Assembly (NCBI GenBank): GCA_009760855.2
Contig: WPIO01000007.1
Span: 7,825,001-7,889,000 of the forward strand
DNA: 64,000 nucleotides
Reading direction: 5' to 3'
Source: Cristatella mucedo
Lineage: Eukaryota; Bryozoa; Phylactolaemata; Cristatellidae
Shown here: positions 45,691 to 58,289 of the stretch, in pieces
Layout: each line of letters opens with the position of its first letter
Position numbering within the stretch: position 1 is the first letter of the stretch
Program-made: the position numbers and the translations under genes
The notes under the pieces: model-generated
The model's input: only the letters and a program-made list of their open reading frames with translations
What the model was told of the DNA's origin: nothing
The model's database searches: none

Positions 45691-45911
45691 GCTGTGGGAG
45701 CTAGCAGGGCCGGCCGGTGGCACCAACTAGTATCCTTCACGAAGCAGCTGAATCACGGAAGCCGATCACATGTGCATGCTGTGCAGCTGACATCTGTCAG
45801 CGGAAGCTCCTACCAGATCCTGGCATGCATCGGATGGTTTAGAGGCCATCTTTACACTCCAGTCACCAGTATCTCAAGACCTGAGTCAGTGGTGAGTCAC
45901 TTATTGGATCC

Positions 45912-45999
<88 letters not shown>
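45912..45999. repeat. (GA)n microsatellite
   Basis: About 42 GA units with one interruption near the start. Confidence 0.97.
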
Positions 46000-46001
<2 letters not shown>

Positions 46002-46369
46002 AGCCATAGTGCATGAGAACAGAAGCAGTAATTTTGAGTTGCTACTGACACCCTGCACACTAGCACGAAGGCACGAACTCACTTTTCTAGGTATTAATAG
46101 ATAGATATAAGCATGCAAGTCGACTGACGATCGTGCACCGTGGCACTTTCTTGCCTTATAGGCTGCAATTTGTAACGCTAATCACTGTAACCTACCCCCC
46201 CCCCCCCATCTTCGGGAAGGACAGCAGTTGTAGCTCCCACGAAAGAAGTCAGCACAGGTCAGAAAACTGGACCAGCTGATTGGCTACTGGCAAGCCCATC
46301 TCCTTACATAAATTAATTAAGCTCAACAGAACTCAGCCTTGAAATGGCTACTGCTTATCACAGTAATTA

Positions 46370-46911
46370 TTGCCCTCCGAGCGATATGCTGTCAGGGGCA
46401 ACAAGTGCTATCATTGTACAGCTAACCTTTTTCTTTCCTGTGGCCTGGCCTCCCCCTTGCTCTTTGCCCTAGCTGCTGTAACTCCCTCACACACCCACGG
46501 AATTTTGCCTGCTGTTGCCAACGAACCTACAGCTGCACCCACACCATTCCAAAAAGACTTTCACACAGCTCTGAAGTGCTGCTGTGATGCCATTGGTCAG
46601 TATCAAAAATCCACAGCCAATAAACCCAGCAAGTCGGTGGAATGCTGTCTATAAACTGCTGCATCGGCAGCACGACTGGTGGATTCATTCGACCGGCTCC
46701 CACCTCCCACCTGGGGGAGAGCTGCCAAAGCTTCCACTCATGTGACACTGCTGCTTCCACTGATGTGTCATTGCTGAGTTCACTGATGTGCCACTTCGAA
46801 ATGGTCCACATGGAAGTGGTCAAAATAGAAGACATGGTGGCCATGCTTACATTGGTACATGGACCAACGAATTATTTGTCAATAAGTAATTTAGCAATGG
46901 ATCTAAAATGA
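46370..46911 (+). other. Two adjacent plus-strand open frames, unknown
   Basis: Frames at 46370-46654 (ending PTPFQKDFHTALKCCCDAIG and a Lys/Ser tail) and 46642-46911 (ending MVHMEVVKIEDMVAMLTLVH and a short tail) overlap by 13 bases. The amino-acid composition is balanced and free of repeats, unlike most chance frames here. They could be remains of a DNA-transposon accessory protein or of a host exon. Neither shows a motif I can name. Confidence 0.2.
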
Positions 46912-47689
46912 TCTGGCATTCATTTTGGCAATCATTTCTGGCAACTCTGGCAATCATCTCATTCATCTGACAATCATTGTCCTCTAAGGAAGACCCTTTT
47001 TTGACACCGATTACAGATTGCTTTTGGATTAGACTCGTCTACCGGCAGCCGGAGAGAGCACCAACTAGTGTTCGACTCAGGTGAAGACCTGGTGGCAGAG
47101 CTGCCGACACCAAACGACGCACGAAACTGCAAGTGCACATGAATTAATGCAAACATCTCTTGAGATAGTTGTGGTGAGATGTGGTCCTGATTAAGGCAAA
47201 GTTCTGCAAAAGCAAGCTGTCCCTATGCTCTCAATCCTTGCCATACTGCCCCCTCAGTAATCAGCAGTTGGAAACGTGCAGGACCAGGCACATCAGTACT
47301 GAGCCCACTGAGCTTGCTGAGTCACAATGCACCGAGATGGGAGAGCCTAATCTTCTATAATAACAGGAATACACGGTCAACAATCAAGTCGCTAGTCACG
47401 TAAGAGGGGACAACCTTAACATGGCTGCACTGCCGAGGCAGACTAAAGGTGGTAGCAAATCGTCATTCAACAGGTGAACACAAGTGATCAGACCAACGAC
47501 AAAACAGCACATCAGTCACATCGATAGATAACTTCAAACATTATCGGGTGTATAGGCCTAAACTTGCCAAAACAAGGGGCTGACTGAATTTACCAAACCT
47601 GTTGTGAGGTAGTAGAACAATTCTTAATAGCTTAAGTTCAAGCAGAGAAACCACTGAGTGCACGCTGATTGACAAAAGCTAATAATAAA

Positions 47690-47825
47690 AATATGTTTTG
47701 CACAGCGCCCTAACAGAACCATTTTTCTTAAACGACCGAGATCAAAGGTGAATAAATGTATTTGATGACCTAAGTCGTAGGCTCGAGCTCCGTGGCATAT
47801 GTGAAGCATGCCTGAATAGAGATTA
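47690..47825. mobile_element. Possible family-2 SINE remnant
   Basis: TAAGTCGTAGGCTCGAGCTCCGTGGCATAT at 47771-47800 matches the B-box region of the SINE at 19250 (plus orientation), while AAAATATGTTTTGCACAGCG to its left resembles a LINE/SINE tail in the opposite orientation. The two parts may be separate fragments. Confidence 0.35.
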
Positions 47826-47832
47826 AGGTTTC

Positions 47833-47833
<1 letters not shown>

Positions 47834-47922
<89 letters not shown>
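47834..47922. repeat. (TG)n microsatellite
   Basis: About 44 TG units followed by CT-rich sequence. Confidence 0.97.
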
Positions 47923-47923
<1 letters not shown>

Positions 47924-48084
47924 GTCTTTCTCTGTCGGCTCCCTCGTCTCTCTCTGTCTCTCTCTCTCGTCTCCCCCTCTCCAGGGACTCTAAAACTCGT
48001 CAGCACGAGAAGCAATAACAGTGAGTTAATGATGTGCACAGTACCATGCTGTGACGAGCATGAAAAAGCACCCAAGATGAGCTG

Positions 48085-48250
48085 TGCTAGCTCATCATTA
48101 GGTAAGGCAGTTGCTTATCACGACCTCGGCCCCGAGGTCGTGGGTTCGCATCCTGCTGTGGGCGATCCTTTATTGCCACTGCAAGTGGTGGTTACAGCCA
48201 TAAAAGGCTCTTCTGTCGCTATACACAAGAGTCAGTTGAATCAGCTAGTG
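48085..48250 (+). mobile_element. SINE family 1 copy
   Basis: TTAGGTAAGGCAGTTGCTTA, ACGACCTCGGCCCCGAGGTC, GTGGGTTCGCATCCTGC and TTTATTGCCACTGCAAGTGG, then CTCTTCTGTCGCTATACAC. The inverted repeat before the B box is perfect. Confidence 0.85.
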
Positions 48251-48284
48251 TTTTGTGTTATTTTAAGATATTTGGGGTTGGTTA

Positions 48285-49150
48285 GTAGTATATACTGAAT
48301 CATATATATGTACGCAAAGCATACTGGAACATAAAAGACAAGTTTACTGGGTACTGGGACAGCTGAGCAGAGCAGGAGTGACTGTAGCTGTGAATTAAAA
48401 AATACCAAGTCAATGCAGGTGGTGACAGAAGCCAGAAGAAAGTTCCAGACTTTCGGTGCATACGAGCTGAAGGCCAGATCACGAAATTTCTTTTGGTGCA
48501 AGGAATAGAGAGACGACTACAAACCAAGGAGCGAGTCATAAGAGAGAGCACGCTGGAGGAGCAACGATGACGAATGCATAGGATGTACAAGTACTGTATG
48601 TAATAAGTACTAAGCGTAATGTACTAAGTGTAATGTATGTACAAGTGAGTGGCGAGACCTGTAAGCCAGACATAATAATAATAATAATAATATTGCACTT
48701 GATAAAGCGCCCTCAGAGAACTTAATCTCTTTCTAGGCGCTTTACATTTGCTGCAAAGTGATACGCAACAGAATAGTAAGTAAAATCATGCTTGAAAAAC
48801 AAACAAAATGAATAACATGGTTAGGGGTTACATGCACTGGGTCAGCATGCAAATGTGGTTAGTGGCAGCATGAACAGTGTCAGCACGCATAAGCACATCG
48901 AGGACGAATCACAAGGACCCACTAAATGCTGTCCTAAATAGGTATGTTTTTAAGTTTCTTTTAAATGTGGTCAGGTCAGGGGATGTTCTGATGCAGGTCG
49001 GGAGGGAGTTCCAGGCTGTGGGAGCATACGAGCTAAATGCACGGTCTCCAAAGAGATGAGATGGTGAAGTCGATTCGATGCTTGATAGTGAGCCTGTGAT
49101 GCTCAGACAGAAGTGGCGCGATGCGCCATCTACGATAGCTCAAGCACTAC
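48285..49150 (-). mobile_element. LINE group B (outer copy of a nest)
   Basis: Minus-strand sequence codes FRDLAFSSYAPKVWNFLLAS (48400-48480) and continues to 48670, then resumes after an insert at about 49055 with sequence parallel to 58815-58885 (CGATTCGATGCTTGATAGTG here, CGACTCGATGCTTGATCGGG there). It belongs to the same subfamily as the copy at 58290-59045. Confidence 0.7.
48671..49054 (-). mobile_element. L2-like LINE nested in LINE group B
   Basis: An (AAT)n tail, TTGCACTTGATAAAGCGCCC, 3' UTR and the end of the coding block (to CACGGTCTCCAAAG) are present. Its tail is nearly identical to 31530-31707. The host LINE resumes directly after it. Confidence 0.83.
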
Positions 49151-50135
49151 CTACTGATCACAGTAGATTAGTCAGTGACAATGCAACCTTGGTAAGCGAA
49201 CTACTGGTCATCACAGGCCAACTGGCTCCCTTGCTGACCGGCAAGGGCACAGCAATCACAAAACAGGGTGAATAAGTGAAAACATTGGGGGAACCGCCCA
49301 CAATGTCGTAATGAACCTGATGAGCCACATCAGTGCATCAGTGAACACTACAGCACTTTCAGCATCCGGGTAAGAGGGCGTAGCAAAATGTAAAAGCAAC
49401 AGTCTGAGAGGCTTTCCTTTTTCGAACTAAAACACAGCGGCTTGCTCCCCTTTCCCTTGATCGACTTTGCAGGCGATGCAACTTTTCCTTCACTTCACGC
49501 TCGAGTCCCAATGCAGAAGACTGTGAACTGACTAATCAGAAGATGTGACTTGCCGGGCGTGGCAGGGAGAGAGAGCAGTCGATGACGGCTACCGGCGGTG
49601 CGGACCCACGGAACGCCTCGCATTGTCCTCGGGCTCAAAGCACAAACTGCTGCTTCGTCCCTCATACCGAGCGGAAAAGAGGCTACACGATCGCTGAGCG
49701 CCAGAGACAGAGAGCAAATGTGAAGAAGAGCGTGGCTGGGCAGAAAAAGGACAGTGAAAGAGGAATGTGAGCTAGCACGCGCGGGTTTCTGAAGGTGCGA
49801 GCCACTTGCTGGGGGAAGGTGCTTGAGCACACGCAGACTTCCCTCGCCAGCAGCTCGACGCCACCGTGGGCAACCAGCAATCGAGGAGGCAGCACCGCAC
49901 GTGCGATGCAACCAGCAGCAGCAGCAGGAGGCCAGACACGCACGCACACACAAGCTTACAGCCGAGAGTGCGGCCGGTGGAGCTACAAACGAGCCTTGAG
50001 CGCCACTAGCTCTGGCTCGGCGATGATGAGCAAGAGAAACAGTATCTCAAGAAGAAAAGTATCCTGCTCCCGTAGCAAAACAGCTAAGCTCGCTCTGCAT
50101 GATGCCGAGGGGGGGAGTACGATGACTGGCACTGA

Positions 50136-50270
50136 CTATGAATAACCGCTAGCTGTCAATCGGCTCTGACCGACTGCCAAGCAACTGCCGAAAATATGCT
50201 GCTGCCGGCCCCGCGATCCCGGGAGCACATGACTGCCCGGCGACCTCGACTTGCCATGGAGCAGGCTACC
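50136..50270 (-). CDS. Candidate exon, Ser/Gly/Arg-rich
   Basis: A very strong acceptor (GCTCCCCCCCCACCCCAG) opens a 44-codon frame, GSLLHGKSRSPGSHVLPGSR then GRQQHIFGSCLAVGQ, ending in TAG. A second frame is also open. The composition resembles the disordered exons of the PDZ gene, and it lies upstream of them on the same strand, but it ends in a stop and no phase link can be shown. C-runs of this kind also arise by chance in this GC-rich island. Confidence 0.25.
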   Translation of the reverse strand, partial: GSLLHGKSRSPGSHVLPGSRGRQQHIFGSCLAVGQSRLTASGYS

Positions 50271-51479
50271 CTGGGGTGGGGGGGAGCGGCTTCCCATGAG
50301 AAGCCTTCCAACTCTCCCCCCCCCCATCTACCCTTTCCCCATGCACTGCTGCCACAGCGTGCACTCACGTTGCCAGGTCAGACTGGTAGCCGATTACAGA
50401 GAAAGGTAGTGTTCGGAGTAGAGGCGCGTGCTGCTCGGGTCGACCTCACGCTTCTTTGCACGAGCAGCTTTCACGGGCAGCTCCTGCATGCAGCCACTGA
50501 TTGCGCACGGCGGTATCTGTGCATACACAGCGTCGTGCCAGCATTTGATAACAGCGCTGCTGCCGCTGCTGCGTTTCTTCTAGAGCTGAACTTGATATTG
50601 CTGATGCTGCTGATGCTGCTACCACTGACTGCTGCTGCCACTTTTTGGCCAGTATTGTCACTACCAGCGACAGTGTGCTCTTCGAGCAAATTTAGCCAAC
50701 TACGGTGACCGCCGATGCAGCTGCAGCGCTTCGTACGAGAGGTCTTCTCCGAGCTGTAACACTGACATGTGCGTGCATGCGCCTTGCCTCGCCTCAACAG
50801 CATGACAATGTGGTGGAGCAGTAACCATGCAACCGAGAGCTGCATGTCCTCTGCGGTCCTGCATTCCGCGAGACCTGCCTGACAACCAAGAGAAAGGACC
50901 TGACAGGCCGACGGCATATCCACAATCGTTCCGGCCAGCTACAACTGAGGTACCCCAGAGGGAGACAGACGGGTGGGGCTAGATTTAGGCACTAGGCTCT
51001 GAGCCTCGGCCACAGTAAAGGAGCTGGGTTGGGAACCTCAACCACAATGCCGGCAGTTGAAACTTGCCTTTAGCCGAAAATAACCACCCCCCCCCCTTAG
51101 CCTTAGCCTCCCTCTTGGAGGCTGCATAGTTCTTTCCAGGTGCTTCCCAGGGAGGGGCCAACAACGTTTACTGCAATTGGTTAGGCTCAACAACGTGTGG
51201 CTGGTGCACACATTCAAGGTATTTTGAGACTTGTTTTTTCTTAGAAATGGCTAAAAAAAAGTATGCTTCTGACATCAGTGTTATGTCCACGTGACCATCA
51301 CTTGTTAGGCAGTGGCAAAACGTATACAATTTACAGACCTGGTTCTTTTTTTAGACATTTCTAGAGAGGCCTGCCGAGCGGTACAGCCAAGCAACCTTGG
51401 GGTCCTCAAATTGGAGTGCATATTTTCTCGACTGATAAAAGTAAAAATAACGAGCAGAAACTTTAAAAGTCTCATTTAT

Positions 51480-51600
51480 GTAGCATCAGAAGTGCCCTGC
51501 CGAGTGTGACACAGCTTTTAGCATGCAATAGAGAATAGCTGGCTGCAGGATCGAACCTGCAACCTGGGTCGCGAAGTGCACATATATTTGGGCGGGTCTA
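51480..51600 (-). mobile_element. Degenerate SINE family 1 copy
   Basis: Minus strand CGCGACCCAGGTTGCAGGTT and CGATCCTGCAGCCAG keep the arm and a B-box relic. Confidence 0.5.
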
Positions 51601-51682
51601 AAGAGGCTTACAAAATGAGAGACAGCTTACAAAATGAGAGAAAGCAGAGGGAAAAAAGAGTACAGAGAGACTAGAGGGAGGC

Positions 51683-51854
<172 letters not shown>

Positions 51855-52375
51855 GGAGATGGGAGAAAGCGAGGAGACAATAGATAAACAGATAGAGCCA
51901 GAGAGAGGTAAGAATAAAATGTGAAGAGAGGTCAACACCCCAGAAACAAAGATGAGGTTAGGCACCAGTAAACAAATAATGCTTCGTAGCAAGTAAGCTA
52001 GCAACCAATTCAGGTTCAGCTTTCATTAGCTTAAGTGCTTAGCTGTACAATACTGCTAGCTGCAGCACTCCTGCTACCAAAATAGCTAAGAGTGCCAAAC
52101 CTTTGGCGCCACTTTCGACAGCACTCATTGATTGCCAACTGTGCTTTTCTTGCGTTCGAGAGCTTTGACATTAAGGTTCCAATGATGTGACTACGGATGA
52201 GGTACTGAGCATCATTCCAGTGCCCATACAAGATCAGGCCATGCTAGTCAAGAAACAAACCTCCCTCTGCCATAGCACCAAGAGTTCTACGAACTATTTG
52301 CTACACGTGTGGGTCATACATTCCTAACCGTCCAATGCATCTACAATGAGCCACTACAATGAGTGCAATGACGAC

Positions 52376-52377
<2 letters not shown>

Positions 52378-52473
<96 letters not shown>

Positions 52474-52480
52474 TCTCCCT
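52378..52480. repeat. (TC)n microsatellite
   Basis: About 45 TC units, then CCCTCTC variants. Confidence 0.97.
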
Positions 52481-52584
52481 CCCTTTCAGTGGAACAAATG
52501 TAGTCTACACTGCTCTGGATTGGTCAAATAAGCAACTCAACGAACTTGGCATGGCAGCTCTGAGAGCTGCCAAAATAGATGAGG

Positions 52585-52762
52585 GCACACTAGGTAAGGT
52601 TCACGTTCACGTTCACTGTTCACGACCTCGGTTCGAAGTCGTGGGTTCTAATCCTGCGGGTGGGCAATCCTTTATTGCCACGACAAGTGGTGGTGAATAG
52701 CTTTTAAGGCTCTTCTGCCACTATACAAAAAGAGACTGCTAAATCAGCTAGTATAATCATAG
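52585..52762 (+). mobile_element. SINE family 1 copy with repeated head
   Basis: GGTAAGGTTCACGTTCACGT opens the copy; GTTCAC occurs four times before ACGACCTCGGTTCGAAGTCG and the B box GTGGGTTCTAATCCTGC. The tail AAGGCTCTTCTGCCACTATA and TGCTAAATCAGCTAGTA follow. Confidence 0.82.
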
Positions 52763-52764
52763 TG

Positions 52765-55090
52765 GGCGGCAAGTATCTGTCTGAATCAGGTGAAAGTGCA
52801 CAACACTGGACGTTCACTTGTTGGGATGTCGGGTAAGCCTGTAAGGCTCTTACCCTTTCGAATTTTACCACTGAGACTGACCGGCACCTGGCCCACCACA
52901 GTGCTTAGTCAATCAGAATGGTGCTGGAATAGCCTACGGGACGATGGCCGCATGCACAATGGTCGATGGTCACCGTTTTTCACCTCCTGCCTGCTGCAAA
53001 TACTTTAAGACTGAACTGATACAGAGCACTAAATTAATGCCAGGGAGATTAAGCGGAGAATGAGCTTAGATAAGGCAACCAAATGCAACTGTTTGAGCCT
53101 AGCTCATGGCAAAATGGTCGACGAGCCTTTAACACTGCAGATGCCCTAGCAGCCTTGCTGGACGCCGGCAAAAAACCAGTATACACACCGACAGTTGTTC
53201 GTCATTGTCTAGCGATAAAGATTCGAATGACTACGAGCATGTCACAGCGGTCTTTGTCCAGAGAGGCTGGCTCCATAGCAAAGCTGCAGGCTAGCCTTAC
53301 ATTTCATTCATCCGCGGCCGATATGACGTGCTACCCTCGAACAACAGTAGTGGCTGGCAAACATCGTATAAAAAAAATTCATTTGTATAGTCGTAGCAGA
53401 CAATCGTTGCTGCACTAGAAATGGCTGGCTTCTCGCCAGTCTTTGCCAACAAGCAAATTGGACTCTTGAAACCGATGGGAACCCAACTTCGACTGCATGA
53501 CTTGATACCCTCCTCATCAGCAGTGTGCTCTAATACTCGACAGCTACTCGAATCTAGAGGCTCCGGATGATCGGTATTAGCCCAGCCCAGATCCGGTGAA
53601 TGATGGATAGTCTTGCACGGCAGAATCTTTAAATTTGTAAGACTTTGCAGGACTCAATGCTGGCTACATATGATCGGGGCCATAAGTAGTTACGCATCCC
53701 GGGAGAGGCCATATTCCAAGGCTGTTGGGGTTACACGTAGCTCAATGGTTCATGATGAACGTCCTAAGCAAGAGAAATGGTGGATCGAAACATGTGCAGA
53801 CATGTAGGCATGGTTGCAATGCCTACATGTCTCAACAGGGCAAGAAACATACAGGCGATATACAGGTACGTATCCACATGGCTCAATGGGCATACCTACA
53901 GAACTTGTCAAAATCAATCAATTCACTGCATAAACCTGCCATTTTTAAAAATCTGTGCCTTTTCAGAATCAAGCCATTAAGATTGGTCTGGCGAGTTTTT
54001 TAAATGCAAGACAATGTGCCGTGCTCACGAACTTTCGGTCTGTTTTTGGGTCACAAACTTTCGGTCTGTTTTCGGGTCAATCCGGTGCAAACCAGTGGGG
54101 CTGCGGCCTGCCGATGACTAAGGCACGGGCTTATTTAGCTCAAGGTATTCTACTAGTCACAAAACAAGGCTGAAGCAATAGGATGATCGCTGGTGAGCAC
54201 AAAATGAATGAAGGTTGGTTTCGTAGGGTATAATCTGGCCGAGCACACTAGGACAGGCACGGTGATCGATAGCTACTACCTAGGCTGTCAGAACACGACC
54301 AGTGCAGTCAAAAGAAGCTGATGCAGGAATTAAAACTAGCAGGCACGTGGTGCTTTGAGGGGTCGACTTGGTTGATAAAATTCTCGGGCGAACGCCCTGA
54401 GTAAGCAGCACAAAGCTGGAAGGCTTAGGGGCCACACACCACACCCAGCAGGTTCCTGAAGATCGGTGCTCAGTTCACTGGATATTTAAAGCAAACTTCA
54501 ACTCTTCAACAACACCGAACCTTGGTTTTGACAGGCCGAAGAGAAGGCGAGTGCAAAAAATGACTGCTCGAAGCACAATTTGCATTACGGCAGAGGCAGG
54601 GTCAAGGGTTTAGGGCTCATTTTCCTCTGCAGGTGTTGGAGCACTGCCTCGAATTACGTGCACTAGGGACCTGAATGTTTGGATCAACGTCCTGCAAAAT
54701 GGCGTTCTGCTGGCTCGGCAGCTTGCAGGTGATAGTTTTATACTTATAAGCAGGATAATGAGCTATTTGCCCGATGACCATGTTGCTGGCTTGCATAAAT
54801 GCTTGTGCTCCAGAGTGTAGTCCTTCGGCTGTCAGGGGCTAAGCTGGACGAATGGTAATATTAGCTGCCCTCGACAAACAATGCCGATCCACTAAGAAGG
54901 CCTAAGCCTCTCAGAGGCCTATAAGGAGCCACAAACCACAGGTGTTCCGGCTCCTGCACCCAAGATAGCAGCTTAGAGACAGAGGAACACGAAATTGTCT
55001 GAGATAGGCCGACAGTTAAAGCAGCAGCCGGAAGATGAAGCTGAAGGTCATCCATGGCCGACTATGCAAGCAAGCACACCCCACCCCAGC
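52765..55090. other. No gene seen
   Basis: There is no recognised repeat or exon except the isolated frame at 54861-55055. Confidence 0.4.
54861..55055 (-). other. Isolated open frame with acceptor-like site
   Basis: The frame starts MDDLQLHLPAAALTVGLSQT and continues KLLSWVQEPEHLWFVAPYRP to a stop at 54861. A pyrimidine-rich AG (GTCGGCCTATCTCAG) lies inside it. It could be a small terminal exon. No homology is recognised and no partner exon was found. Confidence 0.2.
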
Positions 55091-55098
55091 AGGTGCCG

Positions 55099-55137
55099 GT
55101 ATATATATATATATATATATTTATTTATTTATTTATA
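55099..55137. repeat. (TA)n(TTTA)n tract
   Basis: Ten TA units followed by four TTTA units. Confidence 0.95.
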
Positions 55138-55139
55138 TG

Positions 55140-57150
55140 CATATCTGCCATCGGCTTGAGCAGGCCTTTTCTCTCCACAGGAAACTGGGGCTGGTGTCTG
55201 AACAGCGATATTAGGCAGTGTGGCAACAACCGAGTCGATCCAACCGAGTCGATCGCTGTCTCAACAATGCCGTAATCAGCTCATTTAAAGTCGACTGCTG
55301 AGAGCCGGCCTGACAGCCGGCTGGCTGCTGCCACATGCTCTGCGGCCCAGTAACCGAACAGGCTGGGGACCCGAAGTGCCAGCTATGGCAGACCCTTGCA
55401 GCCAGTCACTGGCCACAGGCTCGAGCAAGCACTCGCTCTGACGACCGAAGTGTGACTGACTTTCAAAGAGGCAAGACTCAGAGGCCGGCAATCTGGGAGG
55501 GTGTGAGGCAGCTCACGACCGTAGGCCAGCCAGCCTATCGCACCACAGCTTGGTGCAATGCATGCAAGGCAGAAAGTTGGGGGTGGAGGGGTGGGGAGCT
55601 AGGCAGCAATGGCAGAGCAGGGAGGCCTTCCTTCAGAGCAGAGTGACACCGACTAGCTAGCACATGCCACACCGGTGTCAGTCACACAACTGACGTCGTA
55701 CCGCCAGTGAGCAAACAAGCTTCAGCTGAATCAAGCAGGCTTGAACAGCAGGGCAATAATCTGTAACCCCCCCCCCCCCAGCGGCAGCAGCAGCTTGAGC
55801 CTTAGCCACGTGGTCCTCATAGTCCTAAAAGGGAACTGGCGTGTGAAGTGGGGCTTCGTCAGCTGGCTAACGGGCATCATTATGGCCCCCTCGGGTCCCT
55901 CCAAGCCCAGAAAGAAGCATGCGGGTCACTCGGCTTTGCTGGGGGTGGGGTTAGGTGCTGCACAAAGTCATCACGGCTGCCCTACAGAAGGTTACCCCAG
56001 TTGCAAACCAGCTGGAATGGCCTAACGTAGACCCTGCATATCTTCAATTTGGATATACTCTTCAAGGGTGAAGTTACTCTTAAAGGTGAAAATACTCTTC
56101 AAGGTGGAGACGTGCAAGCTACGCCCGAACTCTGCCACCTGCTCTGGCTGGCATGAAAACTGGCTGTGAAGCAGCTGGCGGCAAAAGCAGCTCCACTCAA
56201 GGCAAGCCGTTGTGCAGGGACAAGCTAAATAAATAAACCGGATTTTTACGATGGCATACAGCTTAAAAGTTTGCTAGGTCCAGAGCTGCGACCCATCCGC
56301 AGCTTGTGGGAGCACCGGCCACCGGGGGGGGGGGGGGGCCTAGCTTGGAACATTATTACCGAGGGACACTACCAGAGCCAGACAGGCTCAGAGAGCCGAC
56401 CAGCAGGTCCTGAGACGAATGGCTGGCAGTCTAATAAATTGATAGCTGACCGTTGCAGGTAAGTGGCCCACGGCCCTACGAAGCAGTCAGTAGCTAAGGC
56501 ACCGGTAACCAAGCAAGGAGCACCTGGCTACCGTCGTCCTATCCTCATCTTACCCCAACGCTAGCAGCCCAGCACCAATAATGGCTTGGCAAATGGTCTT
56601 GGTTAGTAGCTGTCAAAAAAAGAGCCGGTGGCAATGTCGAGGATGCAGTATCCTGGCTACCACAAGTCAGCCCATACCACCGAGACAAAGGCCTTCCTGT
56701 GCCAAAAGAAGAACTTAATAAAACAACACACACACACACACACACATCCACCTTTGCTTAATTCTCTCACACTCCTGGGCAATATATGACAGTAGAAACA
56801 AGAAGAAGAGTATGCCTGGAATATATACAGCTGAATAGGATGGTGGCAGGTAGAGCTTGTTATATGACAGAAGCAGACGCCACATGTTGCACGATGCCTC
56901 CTCTCGACATCCGATTAGATATCGCCCGACAGATGCAGCCAGTCGCCAGCCTGCCTTGCAGCCTGCCCGATATCGGCTGATTGAACATGATTACTATTTA
57001 ATCACAATGCTGAGCCTGTACCTTTTACTTTGACACCACGGACCATAGTGCAACTAAACACACACATCATCACAGCCACATCTCCATTATACTTCAGTGT
57101 GGACTTTCTCCCCCACAAGATATTCCTTTGCAGCAGCATGACTTCTTATG
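55140..57150. other. No gene seen; poly-C and poly-G runs
   Basis: It contains runs of 11-13 identical C or G (near 55770 and 56325), a short (CA)n at 56729-56747 and three AAGGTGAA-like tandem units near 56055-56110. Confidence 0.4.
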
Positions 57151-57162
57151 GCAGAAAATTGA

Positions 57163-57471
57163 TTATTTTCTTATCTTCATCGCTGCCACTGCAGCTGCTA
57201 CAGCTTCTGCTGCCTCCATTGCAGCTACAGCTGCCATAGCTACTGCTGCTGCTGTAGATGCTGCTGCTTCACTAGCTGCAGCTGCAGATTCACCTGCTGA
57301 GGTGGAGGCAGCAGAACCTGTCGGCTCCTCGATCGGAACATACCGAGGACGGGTTTGAGGAGGCCATAGCAGCCAGAGCAAGCAGGACCATAGCTCGGTT
57401 CGTAGGTGGTTCCTGCAATACTCTACACGTTGAACTTGAGTTGCTGCACCATAAACCTTTTCAGCCAACAC
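57163..57471 (-). CDS. Open frame with Ala-rich tract
   Basis: The minus strand reads RPRYVPIEEPTGSAASTSAG followed by a run of about 45 residues made almost only of Ala, Ser, Val, Met and Glu, then KIRK and a stop at 57163. The tract comes from imperfect GCA/GCT triplets. An acceptor (GAGTATTGCAG) occurs inside the frame near 57412. It may be a terminal exon with an alanine helix, or a non-coding triplet repeat; the stop-free length alone does not decide this. Confidence 0.25.
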   Translation of the reverse strand: MLAEKVYGAATQVQRVEYCRNHLRTELWSCLLWLLWPPQTRPRYVPIEEPTGSAASTSAGESAAAASEAAASTAAAVAMAAVAAMEAAEAVAAAVAAMKIRK

Positions 57472-57944
57472 AACACTCTAAATTCATGTTAAACCCAGGT
57501 TGGTTAGTAGTGGTCTTACACACACATGCACGTGCATGCACGAACACAAATCAACCATTCCGACAAAGGGTATATATTGAATAGGGTATGGCCCCAAACT
57601 CAAGTCTATTACACTTGCCATTGAAAGGAAACCCTCATGCTTTCATAAAATTAAACACAACATCCAATAGGCTGCACTAAATGTTGCAGATATGAAATTA
57701 TTGAGCATACGTTCTTGTGAGTTCGAAAGTGGTATACCGGACACGGTAGTAACTTACCTTTGGATTCCTAAGCATGTGCCTGAGCCATTCAGCTGCACTT
57801 GGTGCTAATACTAATAGGACAGGGGGTGCTGTGAGTCCTTAAGCGTGAATTATTAATCACCACTTGCACAATGCTCATTTTGATTACTGCTGCTGTTTGC
57901 CCTGACTGAGGATGAGCTAGCAACAGCAGGACAATATAAAGATC

Positions 57945-58090
57945 AGCTGATTAAATATAATCATTTACAGGCACGCTACTACTGCAGAAGAGCCTCTGCA
58001 CCTATCAGTGCCCTCCCCTCTAGCAGCAAGCAATATAGACTGGCCTGCTGCACGAACTCACGACCAGGATCGTTAAGTATGAACTCTCGG
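57945..58090 (-). mobile_element. Degenerate SINE family 1 copy
   Basis: GATCCTGGTCGTGAGTTCGT on the minus strand keeps the arm and B-box start, and AGAGGCTCTTCTGCAGTAGT keeps the tail; the A box is not clear. Confidence 0.55.
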
Positions 58091-58289
58091 GCTGCACTCC
58101 CAAAGCTGGCAGTCAAGCTGAGTCAGCTTGAGTTTTTGTTTTAGACTGCCTCGGCGCAAGTCCTGCCTCGTGCCACAGCCGGCTCTGCTTCACAGCAAGA
58201 GCCACAGAGACAGGGCTACGGATTTTACAGCAGGAGCCAGAAACATGGCTTCGGCTTGTCTGGTGGGATTTTAATAAAATTATTGGTTA

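Larger units (their letters stand above)
49160..51680. other. GC-rich islands; few supported features
   Basis: Apart from the candidate exon at 50136-50270, an acceptor-like site (TCCTTTCTCTTGGTTGTCAG) before an open minus-strand stretch at 50700-50878, and a degenerate SINE at 51480, nothing is supported. Confidence 0.35.
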
